Source: an uncultured Prolixibacteraceae bacterium
GTDB taxonomy: Bacteria; Bacteroidota; Bacteroidia; Bacteroidales; Prolixibacteraceae
Length of the DNA stretch: 64,000 nucleotides
NCBI GenBank assembly: GCA_937915865.1
Contig: CALGIG010000132.1
Span: forward strand, 95,846-159,845
Direction of reading: 5' to 3'
Below, one piece after another: positions 17,173 to 25,728 of the stretch (positions are counted from its first letter, which is position 1; each line of letters opens with the position of its first letter). The notes under the pieces were generated by a model, which did no database searches, had not been told where the DNA came from, and saw only the letters and a list, made by a program, of their open reading frames with translations. Position numbers and translations under genes: made by a program.

Positions 17173-17205
17173 AAACCTTCGAGGTTTTTAAAACCTCGAA
17201 GGTTT
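17173..17205. repeat. palindrome between the two aldo/keto reductase genes
   Basis: A perfect 15-bp inverted repeat, AAACCTTCGAGGTTT, with a 3-nt loop (arms 17173-17187 and 17191-17205). Its sequence differs from the AGGTTTCACC family of the CRISPR locus. The motif looks familiar to me from other Bacteroidota intergenic regions. Confidence 0.7.
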
Positions 17206-17221
17206 AAATAATAGAAAACAA

Positions 17222-18202
17222 ATGAAATACCGAAAATTAGGAAATACCGACATTCAGCTTTCAGCTATTGGGCTGGGTTGTATGGGAATGAGCCATGCTT
17301 ATGGCGAAAAAAACGACAAGGAATCAATCGATACACTGCATAAAGTGCTTGATTTGGGTATCAATTTCTGGGACACGGCTGACGTTTACGGTAATGGTGC
17401 CAACGAAGAACTGATTTCTCAGGTTTTAGTGCCCAACCGCGACAAAGTTTTTATTGCTACAAAATTTGGGTTCCAGACAACTGCCGACTATAAAATGGTT
17501 TTCGATGGATCGCCGGTTTATATGCGCAAAGCCGTTGAAGCCAGTTTGCGCCGCCTGAAGATTGAAACCATAGACTTGTATTACGCGCATCGGATCGACC
17601 CGAATGTTCCGGTTGAAGAAATGGTTGGCGCCATGGGCGAACTGGTGAAAGAAGGAAAAGTTCGTTATTTGGGATTATCCGAAGCATCGGCTGATTCGAT
17701 AAGAAAAGCTCATGCTGTGCACCCAATTTCCGCCCTGCAAAGCGAATATTCGTTACTTACCCGGGATGTAGAAACCGAAATTATTCCGTTGTGCCGCGAA
17801 CTGGGAATAACCTTTGTGCCATTCAGCCCCCTTTCGCGAGGACTGGTTACCAACACGGTTGACCAAAAATCGCTGGGCGATAAAGATTTCCGCAAAACAT
17901 TGCCCCGTTTCGGCGATAAATATTGGGAAAACAACACGAAACTGGCGGCAGCATTTGCCGAATTGGCGACTGCAAAACATTGTACTCCGGCACAGCTTGC
18001 TTTGGCCTGGGTGCTGACTCAGGGGGAAGACATTGTTCCGATTCCTGGAACCAAGCAACGTAAATATTTGGTTGACAATGCAGGTGCAGTAGATGTAGAA
18101 CTGACCGAATCAGACATTCAGGATATTGAAAACCTCCTTGCCAAATACCCGGATACAGGCCCCCGCTACCCTGAAACCATGGCCAAAATGGCGAATAAGT
18201 AA
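17222..18202 (+). CDS. aldo/keto reductase
   Basis: A 326-aa AKR with D and Y in FWDTADVYGNGANEE, K in IATKFGFQ and H in YYAHRIDPNVP. The phosphate-binding region is IVPIPGTKQRKYLVDN. The start MKYRKLGNTDIQLSAIGLG and the GMGMSHAYG-like loop resemble the YhdN/pyridoxal-reductase-like subgroup. It is the last gene of the AraC-MFS-reductase-AKR run and ends in a hairpin facing uvrB. Confidence 0.93.
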   Translation: MKYRKLGNTDIQLSAIGLGCMGMSHAYGEKNDKESIDTLHKVLDLGINFWDTADVYGNGANEELISQVLVPNRDKVFIATKFGFQTTADYKMVFDGSPVYMRKAVEASLRRLKIETIDLYYAHRIDPNVPVEEMVGAMGELVKEGKVRYLGLSEASADSIRKAHAVHPISALQSEYSLLTRDVETEIIPLCRELGITFVPFSPLSRGLVTNTVDQKSLGDKDFRKTLPRFGDKYWENNTKLAAAFAELATAKHCTPAQLALAWVLTQGEDIVPIPGTKQRKYLVDNAGAVDVELTESDIQDIENLLAKYPDTGPRYPETMAKMANK

Positions 18203-18214
18203 TAATTATAGAGA

Positions 18215-18253
18215 TTTATTGAGGGTTTCACTCCAAGTGAAGCCCTCAATAAA
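18215..18253. terminator. bidirectional hairpin between the aldo/keto reductase and uvrB
   Basis: An 18-bp inverted repeat with one GU pair (left TTTATTGAGGGTTTCACT, right AGTGAAGCCCTCAATAAA) and the loop CCA. It lies between two convergent genes and can end both transcripts. The core GGGTTTCACT/AGTGAAGCCC resembles a divergent member of the REP-like family around the CRISPR locus. Confidence 0.7.
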
Positions 18254-18262
18254 ACAGGTATC

Positions 18263-20278
18263 CTACTTTTTCTTTTCCTTTAATATTTCCTGAAACTTGA
18301 ACATCTCGTCGCGCAGGCGGGCTGCTTCGTAGAAATCGAGCTCTTTGGCTGCAGCCTCCATTTCTTTTTTCAACTTGGCAATGGCTTTCTCCAGAGCCGG
18401 AACACTCATATACTGAACAACAGGATCGGCAGCAAGATTGGTGGTTTCTTCTTCGCTATAAGCTTTTGCCTTAGTACCCGATGATCCGTAACCCACGATT
18501 TCACGGCTGGCTTTTACAATGGCCGTTGGGGTAATGTTGTTTTCTTCGTTGTACTTCAACTGCTTTTCGCGGCGGTAGTTGGTCGAGTCGATAGTTCGCT
18601 GCATCGAATCTGTAATTTTGTCGGCGTACATAATCACCATGCCGTTTAGGTTTCGGGCAGCACGGCCTGCTGTTTGTGTAAGCGAGCGTTCTGATCGAAG
18701 GAAACCTTCCTTATCGGCATCAAGAATTGCCACCAGTGAAACCTCTGGCAAATCCAAGCCTTCGCGCAAAAGGTTGATCCCGACCAACACATCGAATTCG
18801 CCTTTGCGCAAATCTTCCAGAATCTGAATCCGTTCGAGTGTATCAACATCAGAATGAATGTACCGTGTTTTTACACCCATATTGGCCAGGTAACTGCTTA
18901 ATTCTTCAGCCATTCTTTTGGTCAGGGTAGTAACCAATACCCGTTCGTTTCGCTCTATACGCAAATGAACTTCGTGTAACAAATTATCGATCTGGTTCAG
19001 GCTGGGACGAACATCAATAATTGGGTCGAGCAAGCCCGTTGGTCGAATAACTTGTTCAACAACAATACCTTCTGATTTTTCTAATTCGTAGTCAGCAGGC
19101 GTAGCGCTGACAAAAACAATCTGATCCACCACGATTTCAAATTCATCAAATGTAAGTGGGCGGTTATCGACAGCTGCCGGGAGCCGCCAGCCATATTCAA
19201 CCAGGTTTATTTTGCGCGAACGGTCGCCCCCATACATGGCCCGAATTTGCGGCAAAGTAACGTGGCTTTCGTCGATAATGGTAATGAAATCTTCGGGGAA
19301 GTAATCGAGCAAACAGAAGGGTCGCGACCCAGCAACTCGCCCATCGAAATAACGGGAATAATTTTCAATACCAGGACAATAGCCCAGTTCGCGCATCATT
19401 TCCAGATCGTATTCCACGCGTTCAAGAATGCGCTTGGCTTCAATCGGCTTGCCATTTTCGTTGAAAAAATCGACCTGTTTCACCAAGTCGTCCTGAATTT
19501 GCCGGATAGCCAGTTGCATGCGCTCTTTGGTGGTTACAAACATGTTGGCCGGGTAAATGGCCACCAGATCGAGCTGCTCAATGGTGCTTCCGCTCACAGG
19601 ATCGAATGAACTGATTTCATCAATTTCGTCGCCCCAAAAAACAATACGATAAGCAATATCGGCATAAGCAGGAAATACATCTACCGAGTCGCCCTTTACC
19701 CTGAAATTTCCCTGCTTAAACTCCACCTCGTTCCGGGAGTACAGGGCATCAACCAGCTTGCGAAGAAACACATTTCTACTGATTACTTCACCGACATGCA
19801 AATTAGTTACATTAGCATGAAAATCTTCGGGATTACCAATACCATAAAGGCACGACACCGATGAAACAACAATAACATCGCGTCGGCCCGAAAGTAGTGA
19901 GGATGTGGCGCTCAACCGCAATTTTTCAATATCCTTGTTGATTGAAAGGTCCTTTTCAATATATGTGTTGGTGACAGGCAAATAGGCTTCGGGTTGGTAA
20001 TAATCGTAGTACGACACAAAATACTCGACAGCATTTTTTGGGAAAAACTGCTTCATTTCGCTATATAACTGAGCCGCCAGCGTTTTGTTGTGGCTCAAAA
20101 TAAGCGTGGGGCGCTGAACAGCCTCAATTACATTGGCCATTGTAAATGTTTTTCCTGAACCGGTTACACCCAGCAATGTCTGAAAAGATGTACCGTTGTT
20201 CAAACCATCGGCCAGCTGGCGAATGGCTTCGGGCTGGTCGCCTGTAGGCTTGTATTCTGAAACTATTTTAAAATCCAT
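18263..20278 (-). CDS. uvrB: UvrABC excinuclease subunit B
   Basis: Damage-verification helicase of nucleotide excision repair, which loads UvrC onto DNA marked by UvrA. Its 671 aa is full length. Visible elements are FKIVSEYKPTGDQPEAI at the N-terminus, Walker A GVTGSGKTFTMANV near residue 40 and the beta-hairpin region YYDYYQPEAYLP. Further on are IIDESHVTLPQ (DEAD-like box), GINLLREGLDLPEVSLVAI (motif V), QTAGRAARN (motif VI), and a C-terminal UVR domain (LDFYEAARLRDEMFKFQE). It is monocistronic and converges on the aldo/keto reductase. Confidence 0.98.
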   Translation of the reverse strand: MDFKIVSEYKPTGDQPEAIRQLADGLNNGTSFQTLLGVTGSGKTFTMANVIEAVQRPTLILSHNKTLAAQLYSEMKQFFPKNAVEYFVSYYDYYQPEAYLPVTNTYIEKDLSINKDIEKLRLSATSSLLSGRRDVIVVSSVSCLYGIGNPEDFHANVTNLHVGEVISRNVFLRKLVDALYSRNEVEFKQGNFRVKGDSVDVFPAYADIAYRIVFWGDEIDEISSFDPVSGSTIEQLDLVAIYPANMFVTTKERMQLAIRQIQDDLVKQVDFFNENGKPIEAKRILERVEYDLEMMRELGYCPGIENYSRYFDGRVAGSRPFCLLDYFPEDFITIIDESHVTLPQIRAMYGGDRSRKINLVEYGWRLPAAVDNRPLTFDEFEIVVDQIVFVSATPADYELEKSEGIVVEQVIRPTGLLDPIIDVRPSLNQIDNLLHEVHLRIERNERVLVTTLTKRMAEELSSYLANMGVKTRYIHSDVDTLERIQILEDLRKGEFDVLVGINLLREGLDLPEVSLVAILDADKEGFLRSERSLTQTAGRAARNLNGMVIMYADKITDSMQRTIDSTNYRREKQLKYNEENNITPTAIVKASREIVGYGSSGTKAKAYSEEETTNLAADPVVQYMSVPALEKAIAKLKKEMEAAAKELDFYEAARLRDEMFKFQEILKEKKK

Positions 20279-20458
20279 AGCAAATTGTTTTCGGCTGAAT
20301 TGATTAGTCGTTAATCAACGACAAGGTTTGCAAATTAGCATTTTTAGCAGCCAAAATCTAACAGGTAATGGATTTGTTTTGTTTCGGATGAAATTCATTA
20401 AGTCGCTTAAGTATTGTCAATTTTATGTTGTATATTGCAAAAACATTGATTATAATAC

Positions 20459-21019
20459 TTGCTTCTGAAATCGGAATTGTCCTTGAAAAATATCATATCA
20501 ATAGTATTACTTTCGATACTTATCTCTTGTGAAGGGGAAAAAACGAACGAATCATTAAGTTTTGAGCTTATTGATGTTTCGATGTATAACGGTTGGACAG
20601 ACTATTATTGCATGAAAGTCTTTAAAGATGGTAGAATATACATATTCAACAACAATTTTAAGAAGGGAGACAGTTATTATAAAGTAAATGTTGGAAAAAT
20701 CGAATTAGACAGCATTTCATTTTTAACAGATAAAGTATTAGCAACCAAATTTGATACTCTGTATCATAGTAGATGTGCTGATTGCGGAGCATATCGCTTG
20801 ATTATAAAAACTCAAAGTAAAGAATTTTCATCACTGGTTGACGGTATTAATCCTTCAAATGAACATCTGAAACCAATGGATGACCTAATTGCTTATTTAT
20901 CTAAAATTGCAGTTGCATCAAAAAGTTCGATTGATTCTATATTTGTATTTAAAAGTCGGACTAGACAGTTTTATCCGCCACCACCACCTCCTGATGAAAT
21001 TGTTGACTCTCTTAAATAA
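20459..21019 (+). CDS. hypothetical lipoprotein
   Basis: A protein of about 180 aa with a hydrophobic N-terminus ending in a lipobox (SILISC), so it is probably a lipoprotein. A later CADCGAY segment and a proline stretch (YPPPPPPPDEI) near the C-terminus are notable. No domain is recognised. No ATG precedes the lipobox, so the start must be TTG: either 20459 (listed) or 20483, where TTG-KNIISIVLL would give a more typical short signal. It stands alone between uvrB (divergent) and the ParDE module. Confidence 0.6.
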   Translation: MLLKSELSLKNIISIVLLSILISCEGEKTNESLSFELIDVSMYNGWTDYYCMKVFKDGRIYIFNNNFKKGDSYYKVNVGKIELDSISFLTDKVLATKFDTLYHSRCADCGAYRLIIKTQSKEFSSLVDGINPSNEHLKPMDDLIAYLSKIAVASKSSIDSIFVFKSRTRQFYPPPPPPDEIVDSLK

Positions 21020-21047
21020 CAAATAATAGATTGACACTCTTTATTTA

Positions 21048-21068
21048 TACCAATTTTTGGTAACTTTG
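21048..21068 (+). promoter_or_regulatory. promoter box and candidate operator of the ParDE module
   Basis: TAACTTTG (21061-21068) matches the TAnnTTTG -7 box, 16 bp before the antitoxin ATG. A perfect palindrome TACCAA-TTT-TTGGTA (21048-21062) overlaps its upstream edge. Such a site is where an autorepressing ParD dimer would be expected to bind. No good -33 TTTG is visible. Confidence 0.5.
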
Positions 21069-21084
21069 AGGAAAATTGAAGAAT

Positions 21085-21336
21085 ATGAATCGAAATACGT
21101 CCATATCATTAGGTGATTATTTTGATGGTTTTATTCAGAATAAAATTTCGTCAGGTCGGTATAAAAATGCAAGCGAAGTTGTAAGGGCTGGATTACGGTT
21201 ATTGGAAGAAGAGGAAAACAGGGTTGCCGCACTAAAAGATGCGATTCAACAGGGAATTGACAGCGGAATTGCACAAGATTTTAATCCTGAAAAGCATTTA
21301 GAACATATAAAGGCTGCCAAGAGATCAAATGTATAA
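21085..21336 (+). CDS. ParD-like antitoxin
   Basis: An 83-aa antitoxin of the CC2985/ParD type. The N-terminal ribbon-helix-helix is visible in NTSISLGDYFDGFIQNKIS and YKNASEVVRAGLRLLEEEE, and the acidic C-terminal tail that wraps the toxin follows. I take the ATG at 21085 instead of the TTG three codons upstream. It overlaps the toxin gene by 8 bp, which implies translational coupling, and probably represses its own promoter. Confidence 0.9.
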   Translation: MNRNTSISLGDYFDGFIQNKISSGRYKNASEVVRAGLRLLEEEENRVAALKDAIQQGIDSGIAQDFNPEKHLEHIKAAKRSNV

Positions 21337-21631
21337 GTTCAGGTTCACCAATAAAGCAGTTGAAGACCTAACAACTATCTGGAATTACACATTCGATAAC
21401 TGGTCTGAATCTCAGGCGGACATTTATTACCTTTTGCTTATTGAGAATTGCAAGGAATTTGCCAACAATCCTGAATTGGGAAAGAATTATACGGGAATCT
21501 CTAAAAACCTAAAAGGGCTTCGAGCCGGGCGACACATCATTTTCTACAGAAAAATTGAAGAAAATGATGTGGAAATCATCCGAATATTGCACGAACAAAT
21601 GGATTTGAAGCACCGTATCCGGGAGAAATAA
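21329..21631 (+). CDS. ParE-family toxin
   Basis: A 100-aa RelE/ParE superfamily toxin. It starts MYKFRFTNKAVEDLTTIWNY and has the typical helix pair and the C-terminal GLRAGRHIIFYRKIEENDVEIIRILHE strand region. ParE proteins usually poison DNA gyrase; that activity is inferred from the family. It overlaps the antitoxin gene and its stop is 2 bp from the convergent photolyase gene. Confidence 0.9.
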   Translation: MYKFRFTNKAVEDLTTIWNYTFDNWSESQADIYYLLLIENCKEFANNPELGKNYTGISKNLKGLRAGRHIIFYRKIEENDVEIIRILHEQMDLKHRIREK

Positions 21632-21633
21632 CC

Positions 21634-22932
21634 TTACTTCAGCACCTTTTTATACGTCTCTAGCGCTCTTTCTCTGGCAAAAGCATGATCTACAATCGGT
21701 TTTGGATAGTTTGGTGTCCCGAACTCAGGAACCCATTTGCGGATGTAATCCAGTTTAGGATCGAATTTTTTTGTTTGGGCATCGGGACTAAAAATGCGGA
21801 AGTATGGTGCAGCATCGCAACCAGAGCCGCTTGCCCACTGCCAGCCCCCATTGTTAGAGGTGAGCTCAAAATCGAGCAGTTTCTGTGCAAAATACGCTTC
21901 GCCCCAACGCCAATCGATGAGCAGATGCTTGGTCAGGAAGCTGGCAACCACCATACGAACCCGGTTGTGCATGTAGCCAGTTTCGTTCAACTCTCGCATT
22001 CCGGCGTCAACCAGCGGGTATCCGGTTTGTCCGGCGCACCAGCGTTCGAATTCGGTTGGGTCGTTTCGCCATACAATATGGTCGTAGGCTGGTTTAAAAG
22101 CTTTTTCGGCGGCGTATGGAAAATGCCACAAAATATCCATGTAAAAATTTCGCCAAATCAGCTCATTCAGGAAAACTTCTGAATACTTCATGGCCTGAAT
22201 AGTCAACTTCCGAATAGAAATTGTACCAAAACGTAAATGAACACTCAATCTTGAAGTTCCTTTAATTGCCGGGAAATTGCGGGTTTTGCTGTAATTTTCA
22301 ATCAAATACTCATCGACATCCCTTTCAGGGAAAATAATATTTTGGGGTTGATAACCAATTTCTTCCAGTTCGGGAAAATAGTCGGGCGTAAAATGTTTTA
22401 AACTAAACAATAGCTTTTCACTCGGGTATTCAGAAATAGTGAATTGCGCCATTTTTTCTTTCCATTTTTTGCTGTACGGCGTAAAAACGGTGTAAGGAGA
22501 ACCGTTGGCTTTCACTACTTCGTCTTGGTGAAAAATCACCTGATCTTTAAACGAATGAAACTCAATTCCTTTTACCTGAAGCTGTTGTTTTATTTTTTCA
22601 TCGCGCTGAATAGCATAAGGTTCGTAATCAGCATTGGTGTAAACAGCGTGAATTTCGTATTTGGCTATCAGGCGGCCAAATACTACCTCGGGCGACGAGA
22701 AATAAACCTGCAAAGCGCTATTGAATTTCCGAAATTCGAGGTCAAGCTCAGCGAGGCAGCGATGAATAAATGTCAACCTCGCATCGGCAGGGTTTGGAAA
22801 ATGACGTAAGATTTCGGGATCGAAAATAAAAAGGGGCACAACGGGCAAACCAGCATTCAGCGCTTGGTATAACCCATGATTGTCGTTGGTTCGCAAATCG
22901 CGCCTAAACCAAAATATGTTGACTTTTTCCAT
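21634..22932 (-). CDS. phrB: deoxyribodipyrimidine photolyase
   Basis: A 432-aa light-driven DNA repair flavoprotein of the cryptochrome/photolyase family that reverts cyclobutane pyrimidine dimers. The N-terminal Rossmann-like antenna domain starts VNIFWFRRDLRTNDNHGL. The C-terminal FAD domain has ELIWRNFYMDILWHFP, the MHNRVRMVVASFLTKHLLID segment and NNGGWQWASGSGCDAAPYFR with the conserved tryptophans, then YIRKWVPE. It is a class I CPD-type photolyase by overall pattern. It is convergent with ParE. Confidence 0.95.
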   Translation of the reverse strand: MEKVNIFWFRRDLRTNDNHGLYQALNAGLPVVPLFIFDPEILRHFPNPADARLTFIHRCLAELDLEFRKFNSALQVYFSSPEVVFGRLIAKYEIHAVYTNADYEPYAIQRDEKIKQQLQVKGIEFHSFKDQVIFHQDEVVKANGSPYTVFTPYSKKWKEKMAQFTISEYPSEKLLFSLKHFTPDYFPELEEIGYQPQNIIFPERDVDEYLIENYSKTRNFPAIKGTSRLSVHLRFGTISIRKLTIQAMKYSEVFLNELIWRNFYMDILWHFPYAAEKAFKPAYDHIVWRNDPTEFERWCAGQTGYPLVDAGMRELNETGYMHNRVRMVVASFLTKHLLIDWRWGEAYFAQKLLDFELTSNNGGWQWASGSGCDAAPYFRIFSPDAQTKKFDPKLDYIRKWVPEFGTPNYPKPIVDHAFARERALETYKKVLK

Positions 22933-22971
22933 TATAAACTGAAAGATTGATGGACTGATGGATTGAATTAA

Positions 22972-23619
22972 TTATGAAGTTGCCGCGAAAACAGCAGCGT
23001 GCATCATTTGTATGGCTTCCCGAACGGCTTTTATTATTTGTGTTTGTGGCAACGATTTCAGGAAACGCCTGGCTTCTTTTCGTCTAGCCCTGTCAGGGAA
23101 AATTCGGGAGAGCAAACTCGTTTGTTCAACCATTGCCGCCAGGATTAAAGCCTCATCAGTTGTTTCAGATCGTCGCAAAAATGTGTTTTCCACTTCCATT
23201 CTTATTTTCTCCACAAGCTCACGATCCATAATGAAAACCTTTTCGTAAGGGATAAACAAGATGCGTCGTTCCTCGGTCCGAATCACATTTTTGCGAACCA
23301 AGGTGCGAATAAAATGCTTTTGTATTTTTCGGCCACGAACATTGAACCGCGAAATCCACGTACGAAGCTTCCGGTCTTTCGCCCGTTCCCTGATCCGGTG
23401 CAGAAAGAAGTCGTAAATCTCATCGTTCTGAACCGTTGGGTTAATCAAATGCACGACACCATTTTCAATTGAAATGACTTGCTTGTTCATCAATTCCAGA
23501 AAAACCGATCCGGTCAGCGTCATCGCCAAAGTTGATGAGGCATTCAGAAAAATACCACCATTTTTTGGATTGACGGCCAGACAAAACAACTTTTCGCTAA
23601 GTTTTAATGACCTGTCCAT
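22972..23619 (-). CDS. GOLPH3/VPS74 (GPP34) family protein
   Basis: A 215-aa protein of the GPP34 family. The N-terminal LKLSEKLFCLAVNPKNGGIF matches the family start, with the 'E-L-FLLAL---G' pattern. Basic and amphipathic helices follow (GRKIQKHFIRTLVRKNVIR), and the C-terminal region is SLLSRIFPDRARRKEARRFL. Eukaryotic members bind phosphatidylinositol-4-phosphate on the Golgi; the role in bacteria is not settled. I choose the ATG at 23619; a TTG lies three codons upstream. It is downstream of nothing obvious and shares only orientation with photolyase. Confidence 0.8.
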   Translation of the reverse strand: MDRSLKLSEKLFCLAVNPKNGGIFLNASSTLAMTLTGSVFLELMNKQVISIENGVVHLINPTVQNDEIYDFFLHRIRERAKDRKLRTWISRFNVRGRKIQKHFIRTLVRKNVIRTEERRILFIPYEKVFIMDRELVEKIRMEVENTFLRRSETTDEALILAAMVEQTSLLSRIFPDRARRKEARRFLKSLPQTQIIKAVREAIQMMHAAVFAATS

Positions 23620-23759
23620 TTTGATCAAGTTGAAAATTCAAAAAAGTTCGAAATGCCTAAAGTTCGGAGTGCCTGAAGTTCGTGTAAACAGCTTTGTTTT
23701 TTAACTTCGTCCCCTGATTCACTTTATTCTTTCAACACTTAAATATACTATTTTCTACT

Positions 23760-24782
23760 ATGAAACGAGGTTTTGCAAGCGACAATAATTCAGGCATTCA
23801 TCCTGAAATTTTGAGCGCGATTACTGAAGCCAATCAGGGCCATGCAGTAGGTTATGGCGGCGACGAACTCACCGAAAAAGCACGTCAACGGTTTAAACAA
23901 GAGTTTGGTGATCAAACCGAAGTATTTTTTGCATTCAACGGAACCGGCGCTAATGTGCTAGGACTTTCGACGTTGACTCATTCGTTTAATTCGATTATTT
24001 GTGCCGACACCGCTCACATTCAGGTTGACGAGTGTGGCGCTCCCGAAAAATTTACCGGCTGCAAACTGCTTCCTGTTGAAACTCAGAAAGGAAAAATTAC
24101 GCCGGAAGGAATTCAAAAATATTTACACGGATTTGATTTTGAACACCATTCGCAGCCCAAAGTAATCTCAATTTCGCAGGTTACAGAGCTTGGCACCGTT
24201 TATTCGCTCGAAGAAATCAAAGCTATTACCAATCTCGCGCACGAATACGGCCTTTTCGTTCATGTAGACGGCGCTCGCCTGGCCAATGCTGCCGTAGCGC
24301 TTGGCTTGCCATTCCGCACTTTTACGGTTGATGCCGGTGTTGACGTTCTTTCATTCGGTGGCACCAAAAACGGGATGATGATGGGCGAAGCAGTGTTGTT
24401 TTTCAATCCCGAACTGGCGAAAAATACCAAATACATCCGCAAACAAAGCATGCAACTTTATTCAAAAATGCGGTTTATAAGCGCACAATTCCTGGCCTAT
24501 TTCAAAAACGACCTGTGGAAAAAGAATGCAAGTCATTCTAACCACATGGCCAAATTGCTCGAAACCGAAGTGAGGAAAATTCCGGCTATTCAACTCACAC
24601 AGGAAGTGGAAGCCAATGGAGTTTTTGCCATTGTTCCTGCCGAAATTATACCGCAGCTTCAGGAAAAATACTTTTTCTATATGTGGGACGAGTATCGGTC
24701 GGAAGTTCGCTGGATGACTTCGTTTGACACACAGGAAGAAGATATTTACAATTTTGTAGCATTAATTAAATCGCTGGTATAG
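23760..24782 (+). CDS. ltaE: low-specificity L-threonine aldolase
   Basis: A 340-aa PLP enzyme of fold type I that cleaves L-threonine/L-allo-threonine to glycine and acetaldehyde. It has the N-terminal FASDNNSGIHPEIL and GGDELTEKARQRF, the HVDGAR motif at 168-173, and the PLP lysine K203 in LSFGGTKNGMMMGE. Length is normal. The rhomboid gene starts at the base right after its stop codon, so the two are cotranscribed. L-allo versus L-threonine preference cannot be told. Confidence 0.93.
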   Translation: MKRGFASDNNSGIHPEILSAITEANQGHAVGYGGDELTEKARQRFKQEFGDQTEVFFAFNGTGANVLGLSTLTHSFNSIICADTAHIQVDECGAPEKFTGCKLLPVETQKGKITPEGIQKYLHGFDFEHHSQPKVISISQVTELGTVYSLEEIKAITNLAHEYGLFVHVDGARLANAAVALGLPFRTFTVDAGVDVLSFGGTKNGMMMGEAVLFFNPELAKNTKYIRKQSMQLYSKMRFISAQFLAYFKNDLWKKNASHSNHMAKLLETEVRKIPAIQLTQEVEANGVFAIVPAEIIPQLQEKYFFYMWDEYRSEVRWMTSFDTQEEDIYNFVALIKSLV

Positions 24783-25481
24783 ATGTCTTTATTCGATTAC
24801 TATCCGCGCAACAACGAGCCGCACGACAAGGATACAGAGCGGAAAATATTCAAGTACTCTTTACTTTTTTCCGTTCTGATTGTTGGCGCTTTTTGGGTGG
24901 TAAAAGTAATTGAAGATTACCTCGGTAAAGATTTAACCGAATATGGCATTTTGCCATTACAACTGGATGGACTGAAAGGGATTATCTTCTCTCCGTTTAT
25001 TCACGGTAATTACGATCATTTGATCTCGAATTCAATTCCCTTCCTGGTCCTATCGTTTGCCCTATTCTACTTCTACCGTAATTTGGCCTACCGTATTTTA
25101 TTCCTGATATATTTGCTTTCAGGACTTTGTGTGTGGTTGGGCGGGCGCGATGCTTATCATATAGGCGCCAGCGGTATCATCTACGGATTGGCTTCATTCC
25201 TGTTTTTTAGCGGTGTTTTCAGAAAAGACGCCAATTTGTTAACCATTAGCATTATTGTCGTTTTCCTATATGGCAGTATGTTCTGGGGAATTTTCCCAAT
25301 AAAGCCCGGCATTTCGTGGGAAAGCCATTTCTGGGGTTGGGTCAGTGGCCTCGTTTTAGCCTGGTATTACCGCCATCAGGGACCAGTTCGCCCAATTTCG
25401 AGTTGGGAAAACGAACCCGAAGAAGACGAAGATGAGGCTTCTGACGATAATTTGACTCTTGACGATTCTGAAAAAACATAG
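24783..25481 (+). CDS. rhomboid-family intramembrane serine protease
   Basis: A 232-aa integral membrane protease with about six hydrophobic segments. The catalytic dyad is S130 in HIGASGIIYGLASF and H182 in WESHFWGWVSG, and the HGNYDHLISNSIPFLVL segment carries the conserved histidine/asparagine of the second helix. The C-terminus is a highly acidic tail (EPEEDEDEASDDN). There is no gap to the upstream threonine aldolase gene. Substrates are unknown. Confidence 0.92.
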   Translation: MSLFDYYPRNNEPHDKDTERKIFKYSLLFSVLIVGAFWVVKVIEDYLGKDLTEYGILPLQLDGLKGIIFSPFIHGNYDHLISNSIPFLVLSFALFYFYRNLAYRILFLIYLLSGLCVWLGGRDAYHIGASGIIYGLASFLFFSGVFRKDANLLTISIIVVFLYGSMFWGIFPIKPGISWESHFWGWVSGLVLAWYYRHQGPVRPISSWENEPEEDEDEASDDNLTLDDSEKT

Positions 25482-25509
25482 ATTTTGATACCTTTGTAAA
25501 AAGGTTTAA

Positions 25510-25728
25510 ATGAGAGATATGACTGATAATTTTGATAACTTGATTCGGTTTGAAACAAAGGAGCTGTCGAATAAAAGAACAATGACCGAAGCGCTTGATC
25601 GAACACCGGATGAAGGGTTCCAGTTCTTTTTGTCGTTGATCGATGAAATCTCTATATTTTTACCTCAAACACAAAATTCAAAAAAACAAAACTTCACGCT
25701 AACCAAGGGAAATGATAGAATTACATAA
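25510..25728 (+). CDS. small hypothetical protein paired with the nucleotidyltransferase
   Basis: A 72-aa protein (MRDMTDNFDNLIRFETKE..., then ALDRTPDEGFQFFLSLIDEI). It overlaps the following nucleotidyltransferase pseudogene by 17 bp. In Bacteroidota a short protein with an 'ALxRTPEEGFxFFxxL' helix often precedes nucleotidyltransferase genes of this type, resembling a two-gene toxin-antitoxin layout; this is from memory. No motif gives an activity. Confidence 0.6.
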   Translation: MRDMTDNFDNLIRFETKELSNKRTMTEALDRTPDEGFQFFLSLIDEISIFLPQTQNSKKQNFTLTKGNDRIT

